Under the pieces are notes generated by a model, which worked only from the letters and a program-made list of their open reading frames with translations, did no database searches and had not been told where the DNA came from. The translations under genes and the position numbers were made by a program. Shown piece by piece: positions 1-7,665 of a DNA stretch of 64,000 nt. The DNA is from Lysobacter sp. FW306-1B-D06B. Lineage in GTDB: Bacteria; Pseudomonadota; Gammaproteobacteria; Xanthomonadales; Xanthomonadaceae. Location: the NCBI RefSeq assembly GCF_038446665.1, contig NZ_CP151802.1:2666001-2730000 (forward strand). Direction: 5' to 3'. Position 1 is the first letter of the stretch; every line of letters starts with the position of its first letter.

Positions 1-1
1 C

Positions 2-967
2 GAGGAATACTGGAACACCGGCTTCGTGCCGTGCGTCCTGCTGGGCAAGTGCACGCTGGAGCAGCTGGCGGCGCAGGAGCCCGACGGCGATCTGTCGGCC
101 TCGCCGAAGGACAAGAAGTTCAGCTGGGACCTCGCGGCGACGTACGAGATCAACGACGACGTGAACCTCTACGCGCGCGTCGCCACCGGCTATCGCGGCA
201 GCAGCATCCAGTCCGCCGGCGCGTTCAACGCCAAGTCCGTCGCCACGCCGGAAACTTCGACCTCCTACGAGTTCGGCGTGAAGGCCGACCTGTGGGGCAA
301 CCGCGCGCGCATCAACGCGAACGTCTTCTACTACGAGGTCGACGACCAGCAGCTCACCGCCGTCGGCGGCGCGCAGGGCAACGCGAACATCCTGCTCAAT
401 GCCGCCGAAACCCGTGGCCAGGGCTTCGAAATGGATTTCCAGGCCTACGTGACCGACAACGTGCTGGTGACGCTGGGCAGCAGCTACAACGACACGGAAA
501 TCAAGGATCCGAACCTGATCGTGGCCACCTGCGCGAACAGCATCAATCCGGCGCGTCCGAACTGCACCGTGACCGATCCGACCACGTTCAACCCCGTCAC
601 CGGCTCGTTCAGCGCCAACATCAACGGCAATGCCCTGCCGCAGGCGCCGAAGTGGACGCATAACCTGACCGCGCGTTGGGGCATCCCGATGAACGACGGC
701 AACGAGTTCTACGTCTTCACCGACTGGGTGTACCGCAGCGACGTGAACTTCTTCCTGTACGACTCGGTGGAATTCACCGGCAAGTCGCTGACCGAAGGCG
801 GCCTGCGCGTGGGCTACAGCTGGGACTACGGCAAGTACGACCTGGCGCTGTTCGGCCGCAACATCACCGACGAAGTGCAGGTGGTGGGCGCGATCGACTT
901 CAACAACCTCACCGGCATGATCAACGAGCCGCGCACGCTGGGCATGGAGTTCCGCGCTTCGTTCTGA
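2..967 (+). CDS. TonB-dependent receptor, C-terminal part (5' truncated by window edge)
   Basis: The frame is open from the window's first bases and ends at a TGA at 965-967, so only the C-terminal part of the beta-barrel is present (about 321 residues). Alternating aromatic/polar strands (NLYARVATGYR, YEFGVKADLW, ARINANVFYYEV, YDLALFGRNITDE) and the terminal strand GMEFRASF ending in Phe are typical of outer-membrane TonB-dependent receptors, which import large ligands using TonB energy. The plug domain and TonB box lie outside the window, so the ligand cannot be named. The short methionine start at 26 is an internal Met, not a real start. Confidence 0.9.
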   Translation, partial: EEYWNTGFVPCVLLGKCTLEQLAAQEPDGDLSASPKDKKFSWDLAATYEINDDVNLYARVATGYRGSSIQSAGAFNAKSVATPETSTSYEFGVKADLWGNRARINANVFYYEVDDQQLTAVGGAQGNANILLNAAETRGQGFEMDFQAYVTDNVLVTLGSSYNDTEIKDPNLIVATCANSINPARPNCTVTDPTTFNPVTGSFSANINGNALPQAPKWTHNLTARWGIPMNDGNEFYVFTDWVYRSDVNFFLYDSVEFTGKSLTEGGLRVGYSWDYGKYDLALFGRNITDEVQVVGAIDFNNLTGMINEPRTLGMEFRASF

Positions 968-1102
968 TGGTTGCCTGTTCCAACGCATGAGCGACGACGC
1001 CGGGCTTGCCCCGGCGTTGTTGTTTGTGCAGTGGGCATCGTGGTCGCGGTTTCGATGCCGTCGTGGCAGCAAATCCGCAGCCGTCATCGAGGCGAATCCA
1101 CA

Positions 1103-1210
1103 CCGTCATCCCGTCGAAGGCCGGGACCCAGGCCCGTATCGCAGGTTCTTGAGGCAATGCCGCCCTTCGGAAGGTGAATTGCCTGGGTCCCGGCCTTCGC
1201 CGGGATGACG
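1103..1210. repeat. Inverted pair of REP-type palindromes (REPIN-like)
   Basis: This is the main content of the 312-bp gap between the receptor and the peroxidase gene. Copy one (about 1103-1134) reads CGTCATCCCGTCGAAGGCC and continues into GGGACCCAGGC. Copy two (about 1181-1210) is the same element inverted and ends in CGGGATGACG. A spacer of about 46 bp separates them. Each copy is itself an imperfect hairpin. The same element recurs near 7.55, 10.95, 11.7-11.9 and 63.5-63.65 kb. Two inverted copies close together is the REPIN arrangement known from other gammaproteobacteria. Confidence 0.8.
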
Positions 1211-1279
1211 GCTCCGGCGCGCGCGGGTCGTTCACCGGTCCGCGCTATCCTTCCTTGAACCCGTCACCGGAGCACCGCC

Positions 1280-1762
1280 ATGACCACCGCCTACGACTTC
1301 ACCGCCACCGACATCGACGGCGCACCGCGTCCCTTGGACGAGTTCAAAGGCAAGGCGCTGCTGATCGTCAACGTCGCCTCCAAGTGCGGCTTCACGCCGC
1401 AATACACGGGCCTGGAAAAGCTGCAGCGCGACTACGCCGATCGCGGCTTCGACGTGCTGGGTTTCCCCTGCGACCAGTTCGGCCACCAGGAGCCGGGCGA
1501 CGAAGCGGAGATCAAGAATTTCTGCTCGCTCACCTACGACGTGACCTTCCCGATGTTCGCCAAGATCGACGTCAACGGCGACGCCGCGCATCCGCTGTGG
1601 AAGTGGTTGAAGGACGAGAAGGGCGGGTTCCTCGGCATCGACGGCATCAAGTGGAATTTCACCAAGTTCCTGGTCGGCCGAGACGGCCGCGTGCTCAAGC
1701 GCTATGCGCCCACCGACAAGCCGGAATCGATCGCGAAGGATATCGAGGCCGCGCTGAGCTGA
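1280..1762 (+). CDS. Glutathione peroxidase family protein (thiol peroxidase, BtuE-like)
   Basis: A 160-residue protein of usual family length. It reduces hydrogen peroxide or lipid peroxides with thiol reductants, probably thioredoxin in bacteria. The peroxidatic Cys36 sits in NVASKCGFTPQY. Gln70 in FPCDQFGHQEPG and Trp125-Asn126 in IKWNFTKF complete the catalytic tetrad. Cys82 (FCSLTYDVTFPMF) is at the position of the resolving cysteine in thioredoxin-dependent members. No signal peptide is seen, so it should be cytoplasmic. The ATG at 1280 starts in the conserved N-terminal strand. The gene is followed after 19 bp by a small hypothetical gene on the same strand. Confidence 0.93.
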   Translation: MTTAYDFTATDIDGAPRPLDEFKGKALLIVNVASKCGFTPQYTGLEKLQRDYADRGFDVLGFPCDQFGHQEPGDEAEIKNFCSLTYDVTFPMFAKIDVNGDAAHPLWKWLKDEKGGFLGIDGIKWNFTKFLVGRDGRVLKRYAPTDKPESIAKDIEAALS

Positions 1763-1781
1763 GCCGACCGCCGAGCCCGCC

Positions 1782-2174
1782 ATGACGCACGACACTTCCT
1801 CCGAGTCGTCGCTGCAGGTCGAGGTCGCGCCGCATGCGCTGGGCTTGCGCGTGGACGTCCATGGTGCGGAAACCCTGGGCAATGCCATCGCATATTGGCA
1901 TGTGATCCTTCGCGCGGCGCATGAGACGGGAGCCAGTGCGGTGCTGCTTGTCGACGAGTTGCATGGAGGGCCGCTGTCGGAAGCGCAATGGCTTGAGCTG
2001 GTCGTGCGCACAGATCCGGAGCAGATGCGCCGCCTGAAGATCGCACACGTGAAGCCTCGCGGCTTGCAGGAAGTGGAGTATTGCGAACTCTACGCGCGCG
2101 CCCACGGGATCGATGCGCGCGTGTTCGTTGACGTGGTCGCCGCTCAGAGGTGGTTGCGCGAAGGCAGCGACTGA
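1782..2174 (+). CDS. Hypothetical protein, possibly STAS/SpoIIAA-like fold
   Basis: A 130-residue soluble protein that I do not recognise by name. The layout (short strands, then helices, with a segment RVFVDVVAAQRWLREG at the C-terminus) resembles small STAS/SpoIIAA-like proteins, which often end in a helix with an aromatic residue and a final W-L pair. This is a pattern judgement only. Codon use is like that of its neighbours, with strong G/C third positions, which supports a real gene. It lies 19 bp after the peroxidase gene and may be co-transcribed with it. The strand opposite carries overlapping frames that look like shadows. Confidence 0.65.
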   Translation: MTHDTSSESSLQVEVAPHALGLRVDVHGAETLGNAIAYWHVILRAAHETGASAVLLVDELHGGPLSEAQWLELVVRTDPEQMRRLKIAHVKPRGLQEVEYCELYARAHGIDARVFVDVVAAQRWLREGSD

Positions 2175-2290
2175 TCCCGACGCACGATCGTCACGTCGCG
2201 CTGGGATTTCACGTGGGCTGACGACCGGCGATCGTCGTGTCGCTGGCCGGTCACCGGAAAGGCCGGCGTTGGCACCGTCGGAGGTATCCG

Positions 2291-5200
2291 ATGGGCAGGG
2301 ACGTGAATTCGGGGCGGGGATGGTCGCGAGGCTGCGTACAGCGCATGGCGGCGGGAGAGCGCTCATGCCACCGCATCATGAACTGGATGGCTGGACTGAC
2401 CCTGGCCTGCCAGCTCGGCCTATCCTCGGCCGCGCCTGCGCCTGGTGAGCCTGCATCCGCATCCGCACCTGCACTCGTGTCACCCCCGAGCAACCCGTAC
2501 TTCATCACCACGCCGCAGTTGCAGAACGCGCTCACACCCCTGCGCCATCTGCCGCCCGATGGCGAGGTCGTGCTGCACGCGTCGGTGGTCACGGTGCCCG
2601 ACCCGGTCGAAACGACGATGGGCAAATCGTTCGACATGGCCGTGGCGGCGGTGCTGAGTGCCTACCAGGCAAAGGGTTACGAGTTGGACGGTTTCGCCTT
2701 CTCGTGGGAACCGAGGAAGCCCGATGCTCTGCCCACTGCAGGCGTGCAGGGGACCGCCAGCTACGATGGCAAGCATCGTGGCATGCCCAGCCTGCTTCTG
2801 TTCCGAAAGGATGGGTGGCGGGAACACGGAAAACCGGGTGCCGAGGCAGCGCGTGGTCGCGAACTGGCCCTGGGCGCCGCCGACGTCGCGTACGACCTGG
2901 TCTATCTGGTCGGCGACTCGCCAAGCTACGGGGTCCAGCCGCGTGCGTTCGCGGTGGCTGCCCAGTGCGCGCTGCTGTTCAACGACGTCAGGGCGACGGT
3001 GAGTGCGTTGTCGCCCGCGGAGCCCTGCAACCGGCGACCATCGCCAGGCAGCAAGACCTTGAACGTGATCGGGCCTTCCTTTTCCGGTTCGATGCAGTCG
3101 CTGGCGGTCGCCATAGGCCGGCTCGGCTGTGGGGGCGAAACGTGCGACGGCTCGGGGCGGCCGGGCGATCTCAAAGTGAACCTGATCAGTCCCACGGCGT
3201 CGGTGTCGACCAATCAGTGGATCGCTCAACATGGCTTTGTCCACGGCATCAAGGTGGAGTACGGCTCACTGGCCTGGACGCTCGACAGGCAGATGCAGTC
3301 GCTCACCCGATACCTGTGCGACAACGACCTGCTGCACGAGCGCAGGATCGTGTTTCTGGCAGAGGAATCCACCTTCGGACGAGGGGCCCGGGACCTTGCG
3401 AACCGACTGGACGACGACCCTCCGCGTTGCCCGGGCAAGGGAAGCCTTAGGTTCCAGGTCAAACCGTTCTCGCCGAACATCTCGTCCATACGTGCCGAGC
3501 ACTCGCGTCTGCGCAAGGCGGAACTGGCGGCGCGCCAGCAGGCGACGGGTAGTTCGGGGCGGTTGCTGGAACTGGACATGGCCAGCACGGAGGCGGGCGT
3601 CGACCGTCCGCCTCCGTACCAGCCGGCGCTGAGCTCCCGCTCTGACGAACTCATGCTGCACCGCATGTTCGATTCGATGCGGGTATGGGGAAAGCCGGAT
3701 GTGGTGGTGATCGTCGCCACCGATGTGCGCGACCGCCTCTTCCTGCTCAGTGAAGTGCGCAAGGCGTTGCCGGCGGCATTGCCGGTGATGCTGGAGATGG
3801 ACTATCTCATGGTGCATCCCGACTACCGCGCGACCAGTCGTGGCGCCGTCATCGTGCCCGCGTTGGACCCCATCGTCTGCTTGCGGGACGGCGAAGTGGA
3901 CGCTTGCGCACGACGGCGCGGAAGTGACCGTTCCAACCTGAAGCAACGGGGCGAGGCGCGTGACAAGGCGATGCGCATCCCGTTCTCGACCGACCACGCC
4001 GCCAACATGTTCCGTGCCGTTCACCTCATGGTCGGTTATCGCGAACGGGCCGCGGGTTATCGCGACGGCGGTCTTTCCGAATACGTCATGGGTGCGATGT
4101 GCCCCGGCGGCCCCTGCGATCCCAAGCTGTACGTGGCGACCCTGGCCGGATTCGCGAGCCTGGACGAGGAGCGCCGAAGCACCATGGTCGCCGCCGATTC
4201 GCGCATGGCGTTGCAGCGGCCCTGGTACCTGGCGATGGCGCTATTGGCGATCTTCCTTTTCGCGGCCGGTGTCTGGATGGTGCGCGGCACGCCGGGCGGG
4301 AGCGTAATGTCGAACTTCGCCGGACACCTCGTCACCGACTCGCGATGGCTCACCCGCTGGTTCCTGGCCCGCGATACGACGTCTTCGGACCGTTCGCGGC
4401 CGGCGCCCGTGGAGGACCCGGAGGCCGTGGAGTCTCTCGCGACGCTTGGACGCGCGCTGCTTTGGGGGCTGACCGTCATCGCCGGTGTGGTGGCGTTGGT
4501 CGCGGTGGTGCGTTTGGGTCAGATCGGTCGGTGGGGCGGTCTGGACGCATCCTTCGACCTGGCCCATGGCCGCGATCTGTGGGCCGTGTACTGCCTGTGG
4601 GGTCTTTATGCCTGTTTCGCGATCGTGGGCGTGGTGCGCCTGAGCATCGCGGGACGACGCTACGAGGTGTATGGCCGGTCCCTCGACTGGCCCGATGCCG
4701 TGCAGAGCAGGCGGCCCTGGCTGATTCCGGTGGGCATCCTGCTGATCGTGGTCTTCACGTTCTACTTCACCGACACCCGGCCGGTGAGCGTGGATGCGCG
4801 CAATCCCTGGTTGTTCGCGATGCTTGCCCTGTTGTGCAGCGTGGCTTTCCTGGTGACGCTGGCTTCGCACCTGCGCCAACTCGGCCGCGTCACGCTGTGG
4901 CTGTCCAGAAGCATTCCGTCCGTCCAGGCGCGCAAGGGCATGAAGGACTGGCCCTCGCCGCAGGCCTTGCAGGAGACCATCCAGACGCCGTTCAACCTGG
5001 AGTTGCGGCGAAAGGACGTTGCGGCCCTGAAGTCGCGACCGCTGCGGGCGTGGATCCTCGAAGGGAGGCTCATCATCGACGGAAACGGCGTGTATCCACC
5101 CCATGCTTCCACGTTCGATGCGTGGCAACGTCAGCTGGTCGCCGAGCTCAAGCTGCTTGTGGTCGCCATCCGGTTCTCGGCCTGGTGCGCATTGGCCGCG

Positions 5201-5506
5201 CCGCTGGCGGTTCTGCTGGCGATGACGGCGTACCCGCCGATATACGAGCGCTGGCTCAGGACGATGTCGATCGGCCTGCTCCTGGCGAGCTTTGCCATCA
5301 TCGTCGTTGCGGTGCTGCGCCTGGAGAAGGACCCGATGCTCGGCGCGATGTTCACCCGGCATGGCGATGACCTCAGCTTCGGCGGCGCGTTGCGGGCCCT
5401 ATGGCCGAAGTTCCTGGCGATGGGCGCGGTGCTGCTCCCGCTGGTGCTGCCGGACGTATGGACCGCGCTCCACACCCTGGTGCGATCGATCAACTCGCTT
5501 GGTTGA
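2291..5506 (+). CDS. Unrecognised large membrane protein: binding-protein-like ectodomain plus about eight C-terminal membrane helices
   Basis: I do not recognise the family. I chose the ATG at 2291 because GGAGG at 2280-2284 lies six bases upstream; the frame stays open to 2237, and another ATG at 2378 would start directly at a signal-like segment (MNWMAGLTLACQLGLSSAAP). That start gives 1071 residues. Residues about 60-640 have no membrane segment. They include stretches reminiscent of type 1 periplasmic binding proteins: NVIGPSFSGSMQSLAVAIG, RIVFLAEESTFGRGARDLA, PDVVVIVATDVRDRLFLLSE and FSTDHAANMFRAVHL. Hydrophobic segments follow near 644-664, 724-744, 765-785, 810-826, 840-860, 955-978, 992-1010 and 1041-1058. 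No kinase, cyclase or ATPase motif was seen. It could be an envelope receptor or sensor. The gene ends 15 bp from the convergent fpr. Confidence 0.8.
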   Translation: MGRDVNSGRGWSRGCVQRMAAGERSCHRIMNWMAGLTLACQLGLSSAAPAPGEPASASAPALVSPPSNPYFITTPQLQNALTPLRHLPPDGEVVLHASVVTVPDPVETTMGKSFDMAVAAVLSAYQAKGYELDGFAFSWEPRKPDALPTAGVQGTASYDGKHRGMPSLLLFRKDGWREHGKPGAEAARGRELALGAADVAYDLVYLVGDSPSYGVQPRAFAVAAQCALLFNDVRATVSALSPAEPCNRRPSPGSKTLNVIGPSFSGSMQSLAVAIGRLGCGGETCDGSGRPGDLKVNLISPTASVSTNQWIAQHGFVHGIKVEYGSLAWTLDRQMQSLTRYLCDNDLLHERRIVFLAEESTFGRGARDLANRLDDDPPRCPGKGSLRFQVKPFSPNISSIRAEHSRLRKAELAARQQATGSSGRLLELDMASTEAGVDRPPPYQPALSSRSDELMLHRMFDSMRVWGKPDVVVIVATDVRDRLFLLSEVRKALPAALPVMLEMDYLMVHPDYRATSRGAVIVPALDPIVCLRDGEVDACARRRGSDRSNLKQRGEARDKAMRIPFSTDHAANMFRAVHLMVGYRERAAGYRDGGLSEYVMGAMCPGGPCDPKLYVATLAGFASLDEERRSTMVAADSRMALQRPWYLAMALLAIFLFAAGVWMVRGTPGGSVMSNFAGHLVTDSRWLTRWFLARDTTSSDRSRPAPVEDPEAVESLATLGRALLWGLTVIAGVVALVAVVRLGQIGRWGGLDASFDLAHGRDLWAVYCLWGLYACFAIVGVVRLSIAGRRYEVYGRSLDWPDAVQSRRPWLIPVGILLIVVFTFYFTDTRPVSVDARNPWLFAMLALLCSVAFLVTLASHLRQLGRVTLWLSRSIPSVQARKGMKDWPSPQALQETIQTPFNLELRRKDVAALKSRPLRAWILEGRLIIDGNGVYPPHASTFDAWQRQLVAELKLLVVAIRFSAWCALAAPLAVLLAMTAYPPIYERWLRTMSIGLLLASFAIIVVAVLRLEKDPMLGAMFTRHGDDLSFGGALRALWPKFLAMGAVLLPLVLPDVWTALHTLVRSINSLG

Positions 5507-5521
5507 AGACCCTCGTAGTCC

Positions 5522-6331
5522 TCACTTCTCCACGAACGCCCGCTCGAACACGTAATGCCCCGGCGTGCCGATGCGCGGTGCGGCGGTGAATCCGCGGCCG
5601 TCGAGGATCGTGCGGAAGTCGGCGAGCATCTGCGGGCTGCCGCAGATCATCGCGCGGTCGTGCTCGGGATCCAGCGATGGAAGGCCCAGGTGTTCCATCA
5701 TCCGGCCGCTGTCGAACAGCTCGGTGAGGCGGCCGCGCTGGTCGCGACCGTCGAACTCGAACGCCTCGCGCGTCACCGCCGGGTAGTACTTGAGCTTGGC
5801 GGCGATCTGCTCGCCGAGGAACTCGTGGTGCGGCAACTCGTTGAGGAAGTAATCCCGGTAAGCCAGGTCCTGCGCATTGCGCACGCCGTGCGTGAGGATG
5901 ACGTTGTCGAAACGCTCGTACGTTTCCGGATCCTTGATCACCGCCAGCCACGGCGCCAGTCCCGTGCCGGTGCCCAGCAGGTACAGGTTGCGGCCCGGAT
6001 GCAGGTCGTGGATCAACAGCGTGCCCGTGGGCTTGCGGCCGATCAGGATCTGATCGCCGGGCTGGATCGACTTCAGGCGCGAGGTCAGCGGGCCGTTCGG
6101 CACCTTGATGCTGAAGAACTCCAGCTGCTCTTCCCAGTTCGCGCTGGCGATGGAGTACGCACGCAGCAAAGGCTTGTGCGAACCGTCGGGCTGTTCGACC
6201 TGCAGGCCGATCATGACGAACTGGCCGTTCTCGAAACGGAAGCCGTCATCGCGGGTGGTGGTGAAGCTGAAGTAGTCGTCCGTCCAGTGACGGACATCCA
6301 GCACCGTCTCGGTGCCAAACGCGGAGGACAT
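5522..6331 (-). CDS. fpr: Ferredoxin--NADP(+) reductase
   Basis: A 269-residue FAD enzyme that moves electrons between NADPH and ferredoxin or flavodoxin in the cytoplasm, feeding Fe-S cluster and oxidative-stress reactions. RAYS at residues 57-60 is the FAD-binding signature. VPNGPLTSRL (78-87) contacts FAD phosphate, GTGTGLAP (120-127) begins the NADP-binding domain, and MICGSPQM is the usual late NADP motif. The protein ends in HYVFERAFVEK, like bacterial subclass I enzymes. Start at 6331 (MSSAFGTETV) fits the family length. It diverges from a DUF488 gene; a weak Fur-like site lies in the shared upstream region. Confidence 0.95.
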   Translation of the reverse strand: MSSAFGTETVLDVRHWTDDYFSFTTTRDDGFRFENGQFVMIGLQVEQPDGSHKPLLRAYSIASANWEEQLEFFSIKVPNGPLTSRLKSIQPGDQILIGRKPTGTLLIHDLHPGRNLYLLGTGTGLAPWLAVIKDPETYERFDNVILTHGVRNAQDLAYRDYFLNELPHHEFLGEQIAAKLKYYPAVTREAFEFDGRDQRGRLTELFDSGRMMEHLGLPSLDPEHDRAMICGSPQMLADFRTILDGRGFTAAPRIGTPGHYVFERAFVEK

Positions 6332-6387
6332 CGGGGGAGTGGGGCAGCGGCGGAATCGGGCGCCATTGTAGCCCAGGGGGCTTCACC

Positions 6388-6402
6388 CAATATTGATTCT
6401 CA
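6388..6402. promoter_or_regulatory. Possible Fur-like operator between fpr and the DUF488 gene
   Basis: Read on the minus strand, TGAGAATCAATATTG matches 11 of 14 defined positions of the 7-1-7 Fur inverted repeat TGATAATNATTATCA. It is an A/T-rich island in GC-rich DNA and lies 57 bp upstream of the fpr start and 35 bp upstream of the divergent gene. Iron or redox control of fpr would be plausible, but the match is imperfect and untested. Confidence 0.3.
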
Positions 6403-6436
6403 TCTGGGCGACCGGGCGCGGACTATGCTCCGGCCC

Positions 6437-6982
6437 ATGCGAACCGTATGGACCGTGGGCCATTCCACGCGTGAATGGCGCGATTTCGTCGATCTGCTGC
6501 TGCCGGCCGGAATCCAGGCCGTGGCCGACGTGCGGCGCTATCCGGCCTCGCGTTGGCACCCGCAGTTCGACGCCGCGTACCTCGCGGCCGCGTTACTGGA
6601 GGCGGGCATCGAGTACGTGCCGATGGTGGAACTCGGCGGCCGGCGTACGGCGCGCACGAATTCGCACAACACTGCATGGCGCAATGCGTCCTTCCGCGGC
6701 TACGCGGACTACATGGAAACGGACGAGTTCCAGCACGCGCGCGATCGCCTGGAGCGTCTGGCTGCGCAACGACGCACGGCGGTGATGTGCGCCGAGGCGC
6801 ACTGGACGCAGTGCCACCGCGCGCTCATCAGCGACAACCTGAAATCTCGCGACTGGGAGGTGATCCACCTCATCGCGCCCGATCGCAGCGAGGTGCATCC
6901 ATACACGAAGACGGCGCGCATCCGCGACGGTCGGCTCGATTACGGCGCCGATGAGGTAACGGCGCAGGGCGACCTGTTTTGA
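6437..6982 (+). CDS. DUF488 family protein
   Basis: A protein of 181 residues. The opening WTVGHSTREWRDFVDLL, the Asp-Val-Arg strand with prolines (VADVRRYPASR) and the C-terminal MCAEAHWTQCHRALIS (two Cys and a His-Arg) are the DUF488 signature; the role of this family is not established. The ATG at 6437 is preferred because it begins the conserved first strand. An in-frame ATG at 6425 would add only MLRP. The longer frame reaching back to 5555 overlaps fpr and is not coding. No signal peptide is seen. It is divergent from fpr. Confidence 0.88.
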   Translation: MRTVWTVGHSTREWRDFVDLLLPAGIQAVADVRRYPASRWHPQFDAAYLAAALLEAGIEYVPMVELGGRRTARTNSHNTAWRNASFRGYADYMETDEFQHARDRLERLAAQRRTAVMCAEAHWTQCHRALISDNLKSRDWEVIHLIAPDRSEVHPYTKTARIRDGRLDYGADEVTAQGDLF

Positions 6983-7020
6983 GCGGAGGCGACAGGTTCG
7001 GGCGGTGCGGCGAGGTGTGC

Positions 7021-7045
7021 CCCGGGTGCGCTTCGCTTACCCGGG
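7021..7045. repeat. Intergenic palindrome with CCCGGGT/ACCCGGG arms
   Basis: CCCGGGT (7021-7027) and ACCCGGG (7039-7045) form a 7-bp stem around an 11-base loop. It lies between two convergent genes. It has no T-tract and looks like a repeat-derived stem-loop of a type seen between genes in Xanthomonadaceae. It may act as a weak terminator. Confidence 0.5.
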
Positions 7046-7059
7046 CTACCTACTGATGG

Positions 7060-7494
7060 CTACTTCGCCTCGGCGATGCGCGAGGAGTGCGAGGCGATCA
7101 TCTTCCACGCGCCATCGCGCTGCACCCACACGCGCGTGAAGCGAAAGCGGCCGCTCCACGGCTGGCCGTTGCTGATGCCCGACTGCACGCTCGTGCCGGT
7201 GACCACGACCGTATCGCCGTAGCGGCGGACACGCAGGTCCTCGTTGCCGATGCCCTGGTTGCGGCGTGTGGCGGTGCGCAGTTCGTCGAGATAGTCGGCC
7301 TTGTGCTGCACGCGGCCGTCGGAGTGCGTGAGCATCCAGTCATCGGCGAGGATGCGTTCGAGCCCTTCGACATCGGGCTTCATGCGCATCTCGTTCCAGG
7401 TGGCGTCCATGGCGAGCAGGTCGGCATCGCGTTCGAACGCGAAGGCCGTCGGTGAGGCGAGCAGCGCGAGCGTGAGGAGGATCGTCCGGATCAT
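7060..7494 (-). CDS. Secreted NTF2-like (SnoaL/DUF4440-type) protein
   Basis: A protein of 144 residues beginning with a cleavable signal peptide (MIRTILLTLALLASPTAFA), so it is probably periplasmic. The rest has the cone-shaped NTF2-like pattern: a first helix (LLAMDATWNEMRMK), LERILADDWMLTHSDGRV, then paired strands ending in FTRVWVQRDGAWKMIASHSSRI, typical of DUF4440 proteins. The catalytic role, if any, is unknown. The ATG at 7494 is chosen because it begins the signal peptide; the frame continues upstream to 7587 but enters a REP repeat there. Confidence 0.85.
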   Translation of the reverse strand: MIRTILLTLALLASPTAFAFERDADLLAMDATWNEMRMKPDVEGLERILADDWMLTHSDGRVQHKADYLDELRTATRRNQGIGNEDLRVRRYGDTVVVTGTSVQSGISNGQPWSGRFRFTRVWVQRDGAWKMIASHSSRIAEAK

Positions 7495-7547
7495 GGCGTG
7501 GCCCTGCGTGTGGATCGGCCGCCGAAACATCGTGCGGCATCTGAAGC

Positions 7548-7576
7548 CGTCATCCCCGCGAAGGCGGGGATCCGGG
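7548..7576. repeat. Single REP-type palindrome
   Basis: CGTCATCCCCGCGAAGGCG followed by GGGATCCGGG is one copy of the REP element that recurs in the window. It lies upstream of the NTF2-like gene and downstream of the sugar dehydrogenase gene's end. Confidence 0.75.
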
Positions 7577-7620
7577 AATGACAGCACTTGGGTACGGGAA
7601 AGGCGACACGGCTGATCGAA

Positions 7621-7644
7621 CCCCTCTCCGACGCAGGAGAGGGG
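7621..7644. repeat. CCCCTCTCC/GGAGAGGGG hairpin
   Basis: Perfect 9-bp arms flank a six-base loop just past the 3' end of the sugar dehydrogenase gene. The same arm sequence is found at 15668-15691 after rpsR, so this is a second intergenic repeat family. It may also act as a transcript-end hairpin. Confidence 0.6.
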
Positions 7645-7665
7645 CTGGAATTCAGCAGGGAACCA

